Numbered from the stretch's first letter, positions 43,103 through 53,223 are shown. The stretch is 64,000 bases of DNA from Pseudomonadota bacterium (GCA_003242685.1 QGVD01000001.1:85659-149658), one strand, 5' to 3'. Notes: a model not told the origin generated them from the sequence alone. Translations and numbers: made by a program.

Positions 43103-43462
43103 GAAGAAACGGGATGAAACGCCAGTTGTGGCGCCGGCACCGCACCGGCGCCGCTCCCAAGGAGGGTCTTCAGCAGGCAGGCACGAGACTTCCGGTCCGC
43201 AATACGCCCGCCCGGCGATCCCCCGCCGCACGGGACGACTCGAGAACACCCGGCACCTGCGGCGCCGCTTCCGTTTCCTGCTCGACCGCTGCGACGGCGG
43301 GCAGCGGGTAGGACATTTCTTACACGAGCATCGGAAAGCGGCGTCCCCACTCCTGCGCGCCCGCCGACTCAGGCGCGGGCGCCGACGAAGTAGCTTGGCC
43401 ATTGGATACGCAGGAGGCGCATCGGGCGCCTCCGCACGAAGCTTCGCCGACAAGGGATGCCG

Positions 43463-44059
43463 ATGGTTAAGGACGAAATGGTCGCTCTCGTTCCGCAGCT
43501 GCACACCTTCGCCCGTTCACTGTGCCGCGACGGCGTGCGCGCGGACGATCTGGTACAGGAGGCGCTGCTGCGCGCGTTCGACAATCTCGAGCGCTTCACG
43601 CCGGGCACGAACCTCAAGGCCTGGCTCTTCACGATCGTGCGCAACGAGCATTACTCGCAGCTCCGCCGGCGCAAGTTCGAAGCACCGTCACTCGAGAACG
43701 ACTATCTGCCCGAGCCCAGTGTCCCGCCCGACCACGACGGCGAGCTCGAGCTGCGGGACCTCAACCGGGCGCTCGCGAGTCTGTCGCCCGGTCAGCGCAC
43801 TGCGCTGATCCTCGTGAGCGCGAGCGGCTTCTCGTACGAGGAAGCCGCCGCGATCTGCGGCTGCGCCGTCGGAACGATCAAGAGCCGCGTCGCTCGCGCG
43901 CGCGACACGCTGCTGAAGATGCTCGAGGGTCGAGCGCCGGCGATCGACGGCGAGGACGACTCCGGCTCGACGGGCGCGTCGCGGATGTCGCGGCGTGCCG
44001 GCCGCCCTCCGCGCGCCGCAGCCGCGCTCTCCGCATCGATCGGCGCGGCGGGGCCGTAA
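43463..44059 (+). CDS. ECF-family RNA polymerase sigma factor
   Basis: 198 residues: sigma-70 region 2 (RADDLVQEALLRAFDNLERF, in part; LKAWLFTIVRNEHYS) and region 4 (LSPGQRTALILVSASGFSYEEAA, in part; IKSRVARARDTLL). The closest resemblance is to the EcfG/ECF15 general-stress group, usually linked to PhyR-NepR, but no anti-sigma or PhyR gene is nearby. The C-terminal 50 residues are Ser/Arg/Ala-rich and not part of the domain. ATG 43463 is preferred to 43457 because AAGGG then has a 6-nt spacing. Convergent with the acetyltransferase gene. Confidence 0.92.
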   Translation: MVKDEMVALVPQLHTFARSLCRDGVRADDLVQEALLRAFDNLERFTPGTNLKAWLFTIVRNEHYSQLRRRKFEAPSLENDYLPEPSVPPDHDGELELRDLNRALASLSPGQRTALILVSASGFSYEEAAAICGCAVGTIKSRVARARDTLLKMLEGRAPAIDGEDDSGSTGASRMSRRAGRPPRAAAALSASIGAAGP

Positions 44060-44083
44060 AGCGCTCCGCGCGGTGCGGCCACC

Positions 44084-44590
44084 TCACTCTTCGCCGGCGA
44101 GCTTCTCGAGCGCGTCTCCCGTCACGCGGAAGATGGTCCAGTCGTCGCAGGGCACCGCGCCGAGGCTCCGGTAGAAGCGGATCGCCGGCTCGTTCCAGTC
44201 GAGCACCGCCCACTCGAGTCTTCCGCAGTCACGCTCCTTCGCGATCCGCGCCACGTGCTGAAGGAGACGGCGTCCCACGCCTCGGCCGCGCGCCGCCGGA
44301 CGCACGTAGAGGTCCTCGAGATAGAGCCCCGGACGGGCGAGGAACGTGGAGTAGTTGTGAAAGAAGAGCGCGAAGCCAACGGGCTCTTCTCCGATCGAAG
44401 CGATCAGGGCTTCCGCATATGGGCGCGGGCCGAAGAGACATTCACGCAGGCGCTCTTCCGTCGCGACGACCTGATGTGACAGGTGCTCGTACTCGGCGAG
44501 CTCCCGCACAAATGCGAGGATGACCGGCACGTCGCTCTCGCGCGCCGGCCGTATGCCGATCGTTCCGTCCATCCTTTGCCGCCCGCTCAT
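44084..44590 (-). CDS. GNAT family N-acetyltransferase
   Basis: 168 residues, one GNAT fold: IRPARESDVPVILAFVRELA at the start (in part), the acetyl-CoA loop VRPAARGRGVGRRLL near residue 95, and a C-terminal WNEPAIRFYRSLGA segment. It resembles diamine/spermine-type acetyltransferases of the SSAT group (LYLEDLYVRP), so a polyamine or thialysine substrate is plausible. ATG 44590 overlaps the ppc stop as ATGA, which indicates coupling to ppc. Confidence 0.92.
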   Translation of the reverse strand: MSGRQRMDGTIGIRPARESDVPVILAFVRELAEYEHLSHQVVATEERLRECLFGPRPYAEALIASIGEEPVGFALFFHNYSTFLARPGLYLEDLYVRPAARGRGVGRRLLQHVARIAKERDCGRLEWAVLDWNEPAIRFYRSLGAVPCDDWTIFRVTGDALEKLAGEE

Positions 44591-47316
44591 CCGGTGCTCT
44601 GCAGACCCTGCGCGATACCGCCGACGCTGGCAAGCAGCGCCTCGAAGAGGTCGCGATCCTCGCGTCCACTCTCGCGCCAGCGGCGCAGCAGGTCGACCTG
44701 CATGAGATTCATCGGATCGACGTACGGGTTGCGGAGCTGGATCGCGCGCTGGAGCGTCGGATCGCCATCGAGCAGAGCCTGGCACTCCTTCACGGCCAGC
44801 ACGTGCTCGCAGGCCGCCTCGTACTCGCGCTCGATGTCCGCGCGGAAGCGACGCAGCGGCTCGGGTGCGAGAGCGTCGTATGCAGCCGCGATCTCGAGAT
44901 CCGCGCGCGCGAGCATGGCCTCCACGTCGTCGATGAGGTTGCGGAAGAAGAACCACTCCCGGTACGCCTCGCGCAGCCTGGCGATGCCGTGACGCTCGAT
45001 CGCGGCGCCGAGCCCGGTGCCCGCACCGTACCACCCGGGCAGCATGTGCCGGGACTGAGTCCAGGCGAAGACCCACAGCACGGGTCGCAGACCCGCGACG
45101 CCCTCGAGATCGTTGCGGCGGGCGGGCCGCGAGCCGATCTGCATGCGCTCGATCACGTCGATGGGCGTCGCGTGCCGGAAGTACTCGTAGAAGTCGGCGT
45201 CTCCGTACGCGAGCCTGCGGTACTCGGCGCGGCTCGCCTCCGCGAGCGTCGCCGCGCATTCGAGATGAGGCTCGGCGTCGCGCGGCAGGGATCCGCGCTG
45301 CACCGCCGCCGTACAGAGACTGAGCGCGTTGAATGCGCGCTCGAGCGTCCGCATCGCGATCGGACGCAGACCGTATCCCTGGTGGATCACCTCACCCTGC
45401 TCGGTGAGCCGCAGCACACCGTTCACTGCTTCGGCCGGCGCCGCACGGACGAGCGCGTCGATGCGTCCGCCGCCGCGCGCGATGCTGCCGCCGCGGCCGT
45501 GAAACACCACGTGCTTCTCGCCTGCTTCGGCGAGCGTCGCCGCGAGCGCGCTCTGTGCCCGATGCGTCGCGAAGCGCGACGCGCACAGCCCCCCCTCCTT
45601 GCTGCTCTCGGAATAGCTGATCACCACGCACTGACGCCGGCCGCGCGCATCGAGATGCTGCCGGTACACCGGCTCGGCGAGCAGCTCGGCGACGGTTTCA
45701 CCGGCGCGTTCGAGCGCCCCCAGCGATTCGAACTGCGGAGCGAAGTCGAGCGCCACCGCCCCCGTGCGCTTGTCGTACGCCTCGGCCCAGCGCGCGAGCA
45801 GCAGCGTCGCGAGAACGTCGTCCGCGCCGGTCGTGCCGCTCACGACGAAGAACCCGATCGCTTCCGGTCCGTAGCGATGACGCACCTGGACGATCGCCTC
45901 GAAGACGCCCAGCGTCCGCTTGCCGAGCGCGTCGAGCTCGCCTCGCGGACCCATGTCGCGCTCTATGGCGTCGGCGAGGAAACGCCTGCGCTCCCCGGGC
46001 GGACGCGCGAGCCAGTGCGGATCGTCGAGACCTCGCGCGAGCACCTGATGGTGAACCTGCGCGTGCTGACGCACGTCGAGCGTCGCGAGATGGAAGCCGA
46101 AGGTGTCGATACGGCGCAGCAGCCTGCGCACGTAGAAATGTCCCGCGTAGAAGCCGCGGTTCGCGCGCAGGCTGTCGGCGATGAGCTGGATGTCCGCACG
46201 GAACTGTCGCGCGCTCTCGTAGCCGCTCGGCCGGCCGTCGTACGTGTGCCGGAGTCGCTCGGCGATCTGGGCGAGGAACACGCGGTACGGCATGCGGTCG
46301 TGGCGCGCAGGCGTCGTCGCCCGCGCGCCCGGCAGCAGGGTCGAGTACTCGTCGATGCGCCGCAGGAGCTGCGGGGTGACGTCGACGCGGCTCGCGCTCT
46401 GCGAGAGCTTCTGGGCGAGCGCCTGGCACTCGTTGAAGTAGGCGTTGACGACCACCTGCTGATGGCGCGCGAGCGTCTCCCGGATCGTCTTGCCGTGCAC
46501 GTCCGGGTTGCCGTCCATGTCGCCGCCCACCCAGCTCGCGAAATGCAGGATGTTGGGAAGCTGCAGCGACTCGGCCGCCACCCCGTAGACGGTTTCGAGC
46601 GCCTGCGCGAGCTCGTCGTAGAACGCCGGCACCACGCGGTAGAGGATCTCGATGAGGTAGAAAAGAACGTGCTCGCGCTCGTCGGCCACCGTCAGCCGCT
46701 CGCGGGGATGGTCCTCGGTCTGCCAGCCGGCGGTGAGCTCGGTGCGGATCTGGCCCCAGATGGCGCGCGTCTCGTTCGGTGTCAGAGTCGGATCGAGACG
46801 CTGGAACAGGAGGCGCGCGACGTGCTGGCGCTTGCGCAGAATCGTCCGCCGCGTGGATTCCGTAGGATGAGCGGTGAACACGGGCTCGATGCTGAGCGTG
46901 CCGAGCAGATCGAGAACCTCCTCAAGCGTGAGCCCCTGGCGCCTCAGGCTCGCGAGCGCATCCTGCACGCCGCCCGGCTGGGGCTGCTTGCTGTCCTTGA
47001 GAAAGTACTCGCGGCGCCGCCGGATGCGGTGCACGTTCTCGGCGAGGTTGACCGCCTGGAACCACATCGAGAAGGCCCGCACGAGATCGCGCGCCTGAGC
47101 GGGCGGCCGGCCCTGCACACGCGTGGCGAGCTCGATGCCGGCCTGGGCGTCGCCTTCGCGGCGCCGGATGGCGACGACGCGGTCCTGCTCCACGAGCTCG
47201 AGGAGCTGCGGTCCGCCCTGATCGAGCAGGATCTGGCCGATCAGCTCGCCGAGTGCGTGGACGTCCTCGCGCAGCGCTTCGTGCTGCGGCGGGAAATGGA
47301 TTTCGCTGCGTTTCAC
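44587..47316 (-). CDS. ppc: Phosphoenolpyruvate carboxylase
   Basis: Anaplerotic carboxylation of PEP to oxaloacetate, cytoplasmic tetramer. 909 residues, normal length; catalytic His150 in VFTAHPTES, the FHGRGGSIARGGG loop, and the C-terminal end STG (usually NTG). Bicarbonate and PEP sites appear complete. The start is GTG 47316 (MKRSEIHFPPQ). Regulation is not visible. Nearby acyl-CoA catabolism would benefit from anaplerosis, but the gene is on its own transcript with the acetyltransferase. Confidence 0.97.
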   Translation of the reverse strand: MKRSEIHFPPQHEALREDVHALGELIGQILLDQGGPQLLELVEQDRVVAIRRREGDAQAGIELATRVQGRPPAQARDLVRAFSMWFQAVNLAENVHRIRRRREYFLKDSKQPQPGGVQDALASLRRQGLTLEEVLDLLGTLSIEPVFTAHPTESTRRTILRKRQHVARLLFQRLDPTLTPNETRAIWGQIRTELTAGWQTEDHPRERLTVADEREHVLFYLIEILYRVVPAFYDELAQALETVYGVAAESLQLPNILHFASWVGGDMDGNPDVHGKTIRETLARHQQVVVNAYFNECQALAQKLSQSASRVDVTPQLLRRIDEYSTLLPGARATTPARHDRMPYRVFLAQIAERLRHTYDGRPSGYESARQFRADIQLIADSLRANRGFYAGHFYVRRLLRRIDTFGFHLATLDVRQHAQVHHQVLARGLDDPHWLARPPGERRRFLADAIERDMGPRGELDALGKRTLGVFEAIVQVRHRYGPEAIGFFVVSGTTGADDVLATLLLARWAEAYDKRTGAVALDFAPQFESLGALERAGETVAELLAEPVYRQHLDARGRRQCVVISYSESSKEGGLCASRFATHRAQSALAATLAEAGEKHVVFHGRGGSIARGGGRIDALVRAAPAEAVNGVLRLTEQGEVIHQGYGLRPIAMRTLERAFNALSLCTAAVQRGSLPRDAEPHLECAATLAEASRAEYRRLAYGDADFYEYFRHATPIDVIERMQIGSRPARRNDLEGVAGLRPVLWVFAWTQSRHMLPGWYGAGTGLGAAIERHGIARLREAYREWFFFRNLIDDVEAMLARADLEIAAAYDALAPEPLRRFRADIEREYEAACEHVLAVKECQALLDGDPTLQRAIQLRNPYVDPMNLMQVDLLRRWRESGREDRDLFEALLASVGGIAQGLQSTG

Positions 47317-47424
47317 GACAGGCGGCGCATTCTACCGTTCCGGAGGCTCGTTGAGGGGTTCGCGTGCGGATCGTAGAGTGCGGCGGATGAACCGATCCTT
47401 CACCTTCCCGGGTACGTTTCACGC

Positions 47425-48378
47425 ATGAGCACCGGAGCCGCCGTGGCCCGGACGGCGGAGGCCGCGACCCGCCGCAGCCGGCACCTTGGCATGCTGTTCG
47501 CGGCCGGCGCCGCGATGCTCTTCGCCATCAAGGGACTGTTCGCAAAGGTGCTGTACGCCCGCGGCGTCGGCTTCGAGGCGGTGGTCGTCATCCGCGCCGT
47601 GCTGTCCCTGCCGCTCTTCTGGCTGTTCGCGGCGAGCCGCGGCGGTCTCCACCGCCCTTCCGGGAGCGCCGTCCGCGCGACGGTCGTGGCTGCACTGGGC
47701 GGCTTCCTCTGTTACTACGTCGGAACCGTGGCCGACTTCTATGCGCTGACGCTGATCGACGCCAGCCTCGAGCGCGTGCTGCTCTTCAGCTATCCCGCGC
47801 TCGTCGTGGCGTTCACGTCGATCCTCACGCGGAAGGTGCCTTCACCGGCGACACTCGGGGCGGTCGTGCTCACCTATCTCGGCATCTTTCTCGTGGTCGG
47901 CGGCCTCGATCCGCAGGCGCTGCGCGCCAACGCACCGGGCGCGGTCTGCGTGCTGTTCGCCGCGCTGTGCTATGCGGTGTACTTCATGATCGGCGAGCGC
48001 TACGTCCCGCAGATCGGCTCCACGCGCTTCACGCTCGTTGCCATGACGGCCGCCACTGCGGCATTCGTGGTGCACGGTTTCCTTCGCCACGATGCGTTGG
48101 GCCTTCCGGCCATCGGCGGGGGTTCCTGGCTGCTCCTCGCCCTTCTCGCCGTCGCCTGCATGTTCCTGCCGGCGCTCATGCAGGCCGAAGGCGTGCGGAG
48201 AATCGGTGCCGAGCGCTCGGCCATCGTGAGCACCGTGGGGCCTCCGACGACGGCGCTGCTCGCGTGGCTGCTGCTCGGCGAGACGCTGGGCCCGGGGCAG
48301 ATCCTCGGGACGGTGCTCATCGTCGGCGGCGTGCTGGTGCTCGATCTCTCGCGCGCCCGGCGCGCCGGCGGAGCGTAG
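47425..48378 (+). CDS. EamA/DMT-family transporter
   Basis: 317 residues, ten membrane helices in two EamA repeats (about 17-150 and 160-300). Inner-membrane exporter or permease for amino acids or other metabolites; substrate cannot be told. Divergent from ppc, with 108 bp between starts. ATG 47425 leaves a 15-residue cytoplasmic N-terminus. Confidence 0.92.
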   Translation: MSTGAAVARTAEAATRRSRHLGMLFAAGAAMLFAIKGLFAKVLYARGVGFEAVVVIRAVLSLPLFWLFAASRGGLHRPSGSAVRATVVAALGGFLCYYVGTVADFYALTLIDASLERVLLFSYPALVVAFTSILTRKVPSPATLGAVVLTYLGIFLVVGGLDPQALRANAPGAVCVLFAALCYAVYFMIGERYVPQIGSTRFTLVAMTAATAAFVVHGFLRHDALGLPAIGGGSWLLLALLAVACMFLPALMQAEGVRRIGAERSAIVSTVGPPTTALLAWLLLGETLGPGQILGTVLIVGGVLVLDLSRARRAGGA

Positions 48379-48385
48379 AGCGCGC

Positions 48386-49738
48386 TCACGCGCGCGGCGA
48401 GGCTCCGTCGAGCGGGAGCGGCTGCAGGATGCGGCCGCGCCTCTGCATGTCCGCGGCGACCGTGCGCGAGCCGGCGAACAGCACGAGCGCACAGGCGGTC
48501 ATGAGCACCGGAATCACGTACATCGCATCGTGGAGGCCTGCCGCGCGGAAGGGCTCTGCCATCTCGCTCGCTCCCGCGGCCTGCATCGCCTGCCGCGCGA
48601 AATGATCGCTCAGCATGCCGGTCGCGACCGGTCCCAGGCTCGCGCCGAGCACGTACATCGCGAAGAAGTACACGGCGACGGCGGTTCCCCGCAGCTCCGG
48701 CTCGACCACGTCCTGGATCGCGGCATAGACCGTCGCGTAGTAGACGAACGACACCATGATGCCGAGCCCCATCAGCAGCACGAAGCCGCCGATGGCGCCC
48801 TTCGGCTGCGCGAGGGCGAGGAACACGCAGGGCGCGGCGGCGAGCATCGTCACCGCGGAAAGCAGCAGCCGCCCGTCCGGACGGCGTGCGCTCAGGCGAT
48901 CCGAAGCCCAGCCGCCCGCGAGGAGCCCCACGATCCCGACGGCGCCCAGCACCAGCGCGGAAACGTTGTTCGCCTCGCGCAGCGTCATCTCGTGGAAGCG
49001 CTGCAGGAAAGGCGTCTGGAAAGCGTTGATCGCGTACATGTTGAAGTTGTGCAGGGCGCCCGATGCGATGATCCACCACAGCGTCGGAATACCGAGGAGC
49101 GCCCCGATCGGGGCCTTCCCGCCTCCTGCGGTCACCTGAGCGCCTGCGTCTCCCGCTCCTCTCTGCGGCTCCGGAATGAGCAGCACGAGCCCTGCGACGA
49201 CGAGCCCCGGCACGCATGCGAGCAGGAACGCGGCGCGCCAGCCGAGCGCTTCTCCGATCCAGCCGCTCGCGAGATAGGCGAGGCACACTCCGGCGGGCAG
49301 GCCGAGCATGAAGACGCCGAGCGCGAAGGCGCGCCGCCTGCTGGGATACAGATCGCCGATCAGCGACTGACACGCCGGTGCACAGGTCGCCTCGCCGATT
49401 CCGACGCCGAGGCGCGTCGCGAACAGCGTCGCGTAGTTCCACGCGAGACCGGACGCCGCGGTGAGCAGGCTCCACGCCGTGACGCCGATCGCGATCAGAC
49501 GCGTGCGGATCCAGCGATCCGTCAGCCGTCCGAAAGGCAGACCGACGGCGGCGTACACGAGCGTGAACACCGTGCCGAGGAGCCCGAGCGCGGTATCGCT
49601 GAGACCGAACTCGCGGCGGATGGGCTCGCCGAGTGCGCCGGGAAGCTGACGGTCGAAGAAGTTGAGCAGATTGACCGCGAAGAGCACCGCGAGCGCGAAG
49701 CCCGCCCGGGCCGTGATACCGGTGCGAACGTCGTTCAT
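48386..49738 (-). CDS. MFS transporter (Spinster-like)
   Basis: 450 residues, twelve membrane helices. The first loop carries the MFS A motif (GRLTDRWIRTRLIAIG, in part) after NFFDRQLPGAL, a start common in Spinster-type and aromatic-acid-type symporters. Lies 58 bp downstream of the thiolase gene on the same strand, so probably imports or exports the compound degraded by this cluster. Confidence 0.93.
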   Translation of the reverse strand: MNDVRTGITARAGFALAVLFAVNLLNFFDRQLPGALGEPIRREFGLSDTALGLLGTVFTLVYAAVGLPFGRLTDRWIRTRLIAIGVTAWSLLTAASGLAWNYATLFATRLGVGIGEATCAPACQSLIGDLYPSRRRAFALGVFMLGLPAGVCLAYLASGWIGEALGWRAAFLLACVPGLVVAGLVLLIPEPQRGAGDAGAQVTAGGGKAPIGALLGIPTLWWIIASGALHNFNMYAINAFQTPFLQRFHEMTLREANNVSALVLGAVGIVGLLAGGWASDRLSARRPDGRLLLSAVTMLAAAPCVFLALAQPKGAIGGFVLLMGLGIMVSFVYYATVYAAIQDVVEPELRGTAVAVYFFAMYVLGASLGPVATGMLSDHFARQAMQAAGASEMAEPFRAAGLHDAMYVIPVLMTACALVLFAGSRTVAADMQRRGRILQPLPLDGASPRA

Positions 49739-49796
49739 GTCCGCGGCGTCATCACATCCGGATCGACGCTCGAACGCGCCTCGCTGCCGTGCGCAT

Positions 49797-50978
49797 TCAC
49801 AGCACCTCGAAGAGTCCTGCCGCTCCCATTCCGCCTCCGACGCACATCGTCACGACGACACGGCGCGCCTTGAGCCTGCGGCCGGCGAGCAGCGCGTGTC
49901 CCACGAGCCGCTGTCCGCTCATGCCGTAGGGATGCCCGATCGCGATCGCGCCGCCGTCGACGTTGAGCCGCTCGTCGGGGATGCCCAGGCGATCTCGGCA
50001 GTAGATGACCTGCACGGCGAAGGCCTCATTGAGCTCCCAGAGATCGATGTCATCGACCGAGAGCCCGCAGCGCTCGAGGAGCTTCGGCACCGCGAACACC
50101 GGCCCGATGCCCATCTCGCCCGGCTCGCAGCCCGCGACCGCGAAGCCGCGGAAGACACCGAGCGGCTCGAGGCCCCGTCGCTCGGCGAGCCGCGCGCTCA
50201 TGACGACGCACGCGCCCGCGCCGTCGGAGAACTGACTGGCGTTGCCCGCGGCGATCGTGCCGCCCGGGATCGCAGGCCGGATCTTCGCGAGCGCTTCGAG
50301 AGTGGTGTCGGGACGCAGGCCCTCGTCGCGGTCGATGGTGACCGTGCGCGTGAAGAGTCGTCCGCTGTCCGGATCGACGGCTGCCATCGTCGCGGTCGCC
50401 GGCACGATCTCGTCGCGGAAGTGGCCTGCGTCCTGAGCGGCGCATGCACGCTGCTGGCTGCGCGCGCCGTATTCGTCCATGCGCTCGCGGGAGATCCCGT
50501 AGCGCTTCGCGACCTCCTCGGCCGTGCGCAGCATCGGCCAGTAGAGCTCGGGCTTGTTCGCCTCGATCCACTCGTCGCGCAGCATGTGCGTGTTCATCTC
50601 GTTCTGCACGCACGAGAGGACCTCGACTCCGCCTGCGACGAAGATCTCGCCCTCGCCGCTCTGGATGCGCTGCGCGGCGATCGCGATCGACTGCAGTCCG
50701 GAAGAACAGAAGCGGTTCACCGTCATTCCGGGAACGCTCACCGGGCAGCCCGCGCGGTACGCGATGATGCGCGCGATGTTGGAACCGGTCGCACCTTCGG
50801 GCAGCGCGCAGCCCATGATGACGTCCTCGACCTCTCCCGGTTCGAGTCCCGCGCGCTCGATAGCCGCCCGGACCGCGATGGCGCCGATGTGCGATCCGTG
50901 GCTCATGTTGAACGCTCCGCGCCAGGACTTCGCGAGCGGTGTCCGCGCGGTGGACACGATGACGGCTTCGTTGCTCAT
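49797..50978 (-). CDS. Acetyl-CoA acyltransferase (thiolase)
   Basis: 393 residues. Degradative thiolase: nucleophile Cys91 (NRFCSSGLQS), His349 (GHPYGMSG) and the general base Cys379 (CVGGGMG), numbers matching well-studied thiolases within one residue. Cleaves 3-ketoacyl-CoA with CoA. ATG 50978 overlaps the stop of the FadB-like gene (ATGA), so the two are coupled, giving the last three steps of a beta-oxidation-like cycle. Confidence 0.95.
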   Translation of the reverse strand: MSNEAVIVSTARTPLAKSWRGAFNMSHGSHIGAIAVRAAIERAGLEPGEVEDVIMGCALPEGATGSNIARIIAYRAGCPVSVPGMTVNRFCSSGLQSIAIAAQRIQSGEGEIFVAGGVEVLSCVQNEMNTHMLRDEWIEANKPELYWPMLRTAEEVAKRYGISRERMDEYGARSQQRACAAQDAGHFRDEIVPATATMAAVDPDSGRLFTRTVTIDRDEGLRPDTTLEALAKIRPAIPGGTIAAGNASQFSDGAGACVVMSARLAERRGLEPLGVFRGFAVAGCEPGEMGIGPVFAVPKLLERCGLSVDDIDLWELNEAFAVQVIYCRDRLGIPDERLNVDGGAIAIGHPYGMSGQRLVGHALLAGRRLKARRVVVTMCVGGGMGAAGLFEVL

Positions 50979-53083
50979 GCGCCTGCTCCACTGAACGAGC
51001 CGAACGTTTCACCCGCCTCCGCGAGCCGCGCAAGGAGCGGAGCCGGCTTCCAGAAGTCCGGATCCTGCTGCGGGATGCGCGCGAGCTGTCTCATCCGCCG
51101 CACCACGAGCGGCAGGCCGACCGTGTCGGCGTAGAACATCGGCCCGCCGCGCCACGGCGGAAATCCGTAACCCGTGAGATACACGACGTCGATATCGGAC
51201 GCGCGGGACGCGATGCCTTCCTCGAGGAGCCGTGCACCTTCGTTGACGAGCGCATACACGAGCCGATCGACGATCTCGCGGTCGTCGATGCTGCGCGCAG
51301 CGATGCCGAGCTCGGTGCGGTGTCGCGCGATGAGCTCGTCCACCAGCCGAGACGGATACGCCTTGCGGTCCCCGGGCCGGTAGTCGTACCAGCCGGCCTG
51401 CGTCTTCTGACCGAAGCGGCCGAGCTCGCACAGCCTGTCCGCGAGGCGCGAGTACTTCACGTGCGGCTTCTCCACGTAGCGGCGCCTGCGGATGTGCCAC
51501 CCGATGTCGTTGCCCGCGAGGTCGCTCATGCGGAACGGCCCCATCGCGAAGCCGAAGGCTTCGAGCGCCGCATCGACCTGCTGCGGCGTCGCACCCTCTT
51601 CCACCAGGAACAGCGCCTGCCGGACGTACTGCTCGATCATGCGGTTGCCGATGAAGCCGTCGCACACGCGCGCGACCACGGCCGTCTTCCTCAGGGTCTT
51701 CGCGAGCTTCATCGCGGTCGCGAGCACGTCCGGCGCGGTCTGCGCGCCGCGCACCACTTCGAGGAGCTTCATGACGTTCGCGGGACTGAAGAAGTGCAGG
51801 CCGAGCACGTCGGCAGGCCGGCGTGTCGCGCGCGCGATGCGGTCGACGTCGAGCGTCGAGGTATTGGTGGCGAGGATCGCACCCTGCTTCACGATCGCAT
51901 CGAGCCTGCGGAAGACCTCTTCCTTGACCGCCATGTCCTCGTACACTGCTTCGATCACGATGTCCGCGTCGCCGAGCTGCTCGTACTCGAGCGTCGGAGT
52001 GAGCAGCGCGAGACGCCGGTCCCGCTCCTCCGCCGGGAGCTTCCCCCTGCTCACCCGGCCTTCGTAGGTCTCGCGGATGCGGGCGACGCCGCGGTCGAGC
52101 GCCTCGCGGTTCGCCTCGACCAGCCGCACGGGAATGCCTGCATCGAGAAAGCACATGGCGATGCCGCTTCCCATGGTGCCGGCGCCCACGACCGCGGCCG
52201 TGCGGATCGGACGGACCGGAGTTTCCGCGGGCACGCCGGCGACGCGACTCGCCGCGCGCTCGGCGAAGAAGGCGTGACGCAGCGCCTGCGATTCCGGCGA
52301 CCAGAGAAGCTGCAGGAAGAGCGAGCGCTCGAGCGCGATTCCCTCTTCGAACGGACCGGCGGAAGCCTGGACCGCGTCGATGCAGCGCAGCGGCGCGGGA
52401 TACTGCGGAAACTTCGTGCGCACCGCGCCGCGCGCGAACTGACACAGAGCCTGGACGTTCGAATCGGTGACGCGAAGGTCACGAGTGCGGCGCGGCGGTC
52501 TTCCTTCGGCGGCGAGACTCTCCGCGAGCGCAACGGCCGCATCGAGCGGATCGCCGTCGACGACGCGGTCGAGCAGCGCGGTCTTCGCGAGCGCGCGTGC
52601 CGGGACCGGCTCGCCGCTCACGATCATGTTGAGCGCGGTCTCGATGCCGACGAGTCGCGGCAATCGCTGCGTTCCACCCGCACCGGGCAGGAGCCCCAGC
52701 TTGACTTCCGGCAGTCCGAGCGGCGCCTGCGCGCTCGCGACACGGTGATGACACCCGAGCGCGAGCTCGAGACCGCCGCCGAGGCACGTGCCGCGGATCG
52801 CGGCGACGACCGGCTTCGAGCAGGATTCGAACGCATCGATGAGCTGCGGAAGAGCCGGCGCGCGCGACATCTCGGGCCTGCCGAACTCGCGGATGTCCGC
52901 GCCCGCCGAGAACAGATCGCCGCGTCCCGCGAGCACGATCGCCCCGATACCGGGATCTTCCTCGGCGGCATCGAGCGCCGCGAGCAGCTCCCGCCGCACC
53001 GCGTACGCCAGTCCGTTGACGGGCGGATTGCCGAACTCGATCACGCAGACGCGTCCGTGCTTCCAGCTCTCGACGTGAGCCAT
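50975..53083 (-). CDS. Enoyl-CoA hydratase/3-hydroxyacyl-CoA dehydrogenase (FadB/FadJ-like)
   Basis: 702 residues. N-terminal crotonase domain (1-190) with both catalytic Glu motifs (GGGLELALG and LPEVKLGLLPGAGG), then an NAD-binding 3-hydroxyacyl-CoA dehydrogenase domain (GAGTMGSGIA near 295) and its C-terminal domains to about 690. Converts enoyl-CoA to 3-ketoacyl-CoA. ATG 53083 is fixed by AGGAGG 6 nt upstream. It heads the minus-strand operon with thiolase and the MFS transporter, divergent from the acyl-CoA dehydrogenase operon (140 bp between starts). Confidence 0.95.
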   Translation of the reverse strand: MAHVESWKHGRVCVIEFGNPPVNGLAYAVRRELLAALDAAEEDPGIGAIVLAGRGDLFSAGADIREFGRPEMSRAPALPQLIDAFESCSKPVVAAIRGTCLGGGLELALGCHHRVASAQAPLGLPEVKLGLLPGAGGTQRLPRLVGIETALNMIVSGEPVPARALAKTALLDRVVDGDPLDAAVALAESLAAEGRPPRRTRDLRVTDSNVQALCQFARGAVRTKFPQYPAPLRCIDAVQASAGPFEEGIALERSLFLQLLWSPESQALRHAFFAERAASRVAGVPAETPVRPIRTAAVVGAGTMGSGIAMCFLDAGIPVRLVEANREALDRGVARIRETYEGRVSRGKLPAEERDRRLALLTPTLEYEQLGDADIVIEAVYEDMAVKEEVFRRLDAIVKQGAILATNTSTLDVDRIARATRRPADVLGLHFFSPANVMKLLEVVRGAQTAPDVLATAMKLAKTLRKTAVVARVCDGFIGNRMIEQYVRQALFLVEEGATPQQVDAALEAFGFAMGPFRMSDLAGNDIGWHIRRRRYVEKPHVKYSRLADRLCELGRFGQKTQAGWYDYRPGDRKAYPSRLVDELIARHRTELGIAARSIDDREIVDRLVYALVNEGARLLEEGIASRASDIDVVYLTGYGFPPWRGGPMFYADTVGLPLVVRRMRQLARIPQQDPDFWKPAPLLARLAEAGETFGSFSGAGA

Positions 53084-53223
53084 CACGGCCCTCCTTATCG
53101 CGATGCCTTGCAGCCAGCATGACGCGCGCAGTAGGCTTCTTTCAAGTTTGCGGAAGATCGTTTCGCTCTGCGAAACAGATCTCTCGCAGCGGCGCTCGTC
53201 GAACGGGAACGCGGAAGGTCGCA

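Larger units (their letters stand above)
43004..43462. other. 459-bp intergenic region between a small gene and the ECF sigma factor
   Basis: Holds the sigma-54-like site at 43053-43068 (minus) and a GGAAC-N16-CGTT element at 43078-43102 (plus). AAGGAGGG at 43159-43166 looks like a ribosome site but has no start codon in range. I looked for a NepR-type anti-sigma gene on either strand and saw none. Nothing else is evident. Confidence 0.5.

Noticed and set aside
43114..43311. Possible NepR-type anti-sigma gene upstream of the ECF factor
   Set aside because: The frame lacks the NepR core helices and has poor composition; no clear ribosome site.
44803..47376. 857-codon plus-strand open frame opposite ppc
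   Set aside because: Shadow of ppc: no recognisable domain, composition typical of an antisense frame.
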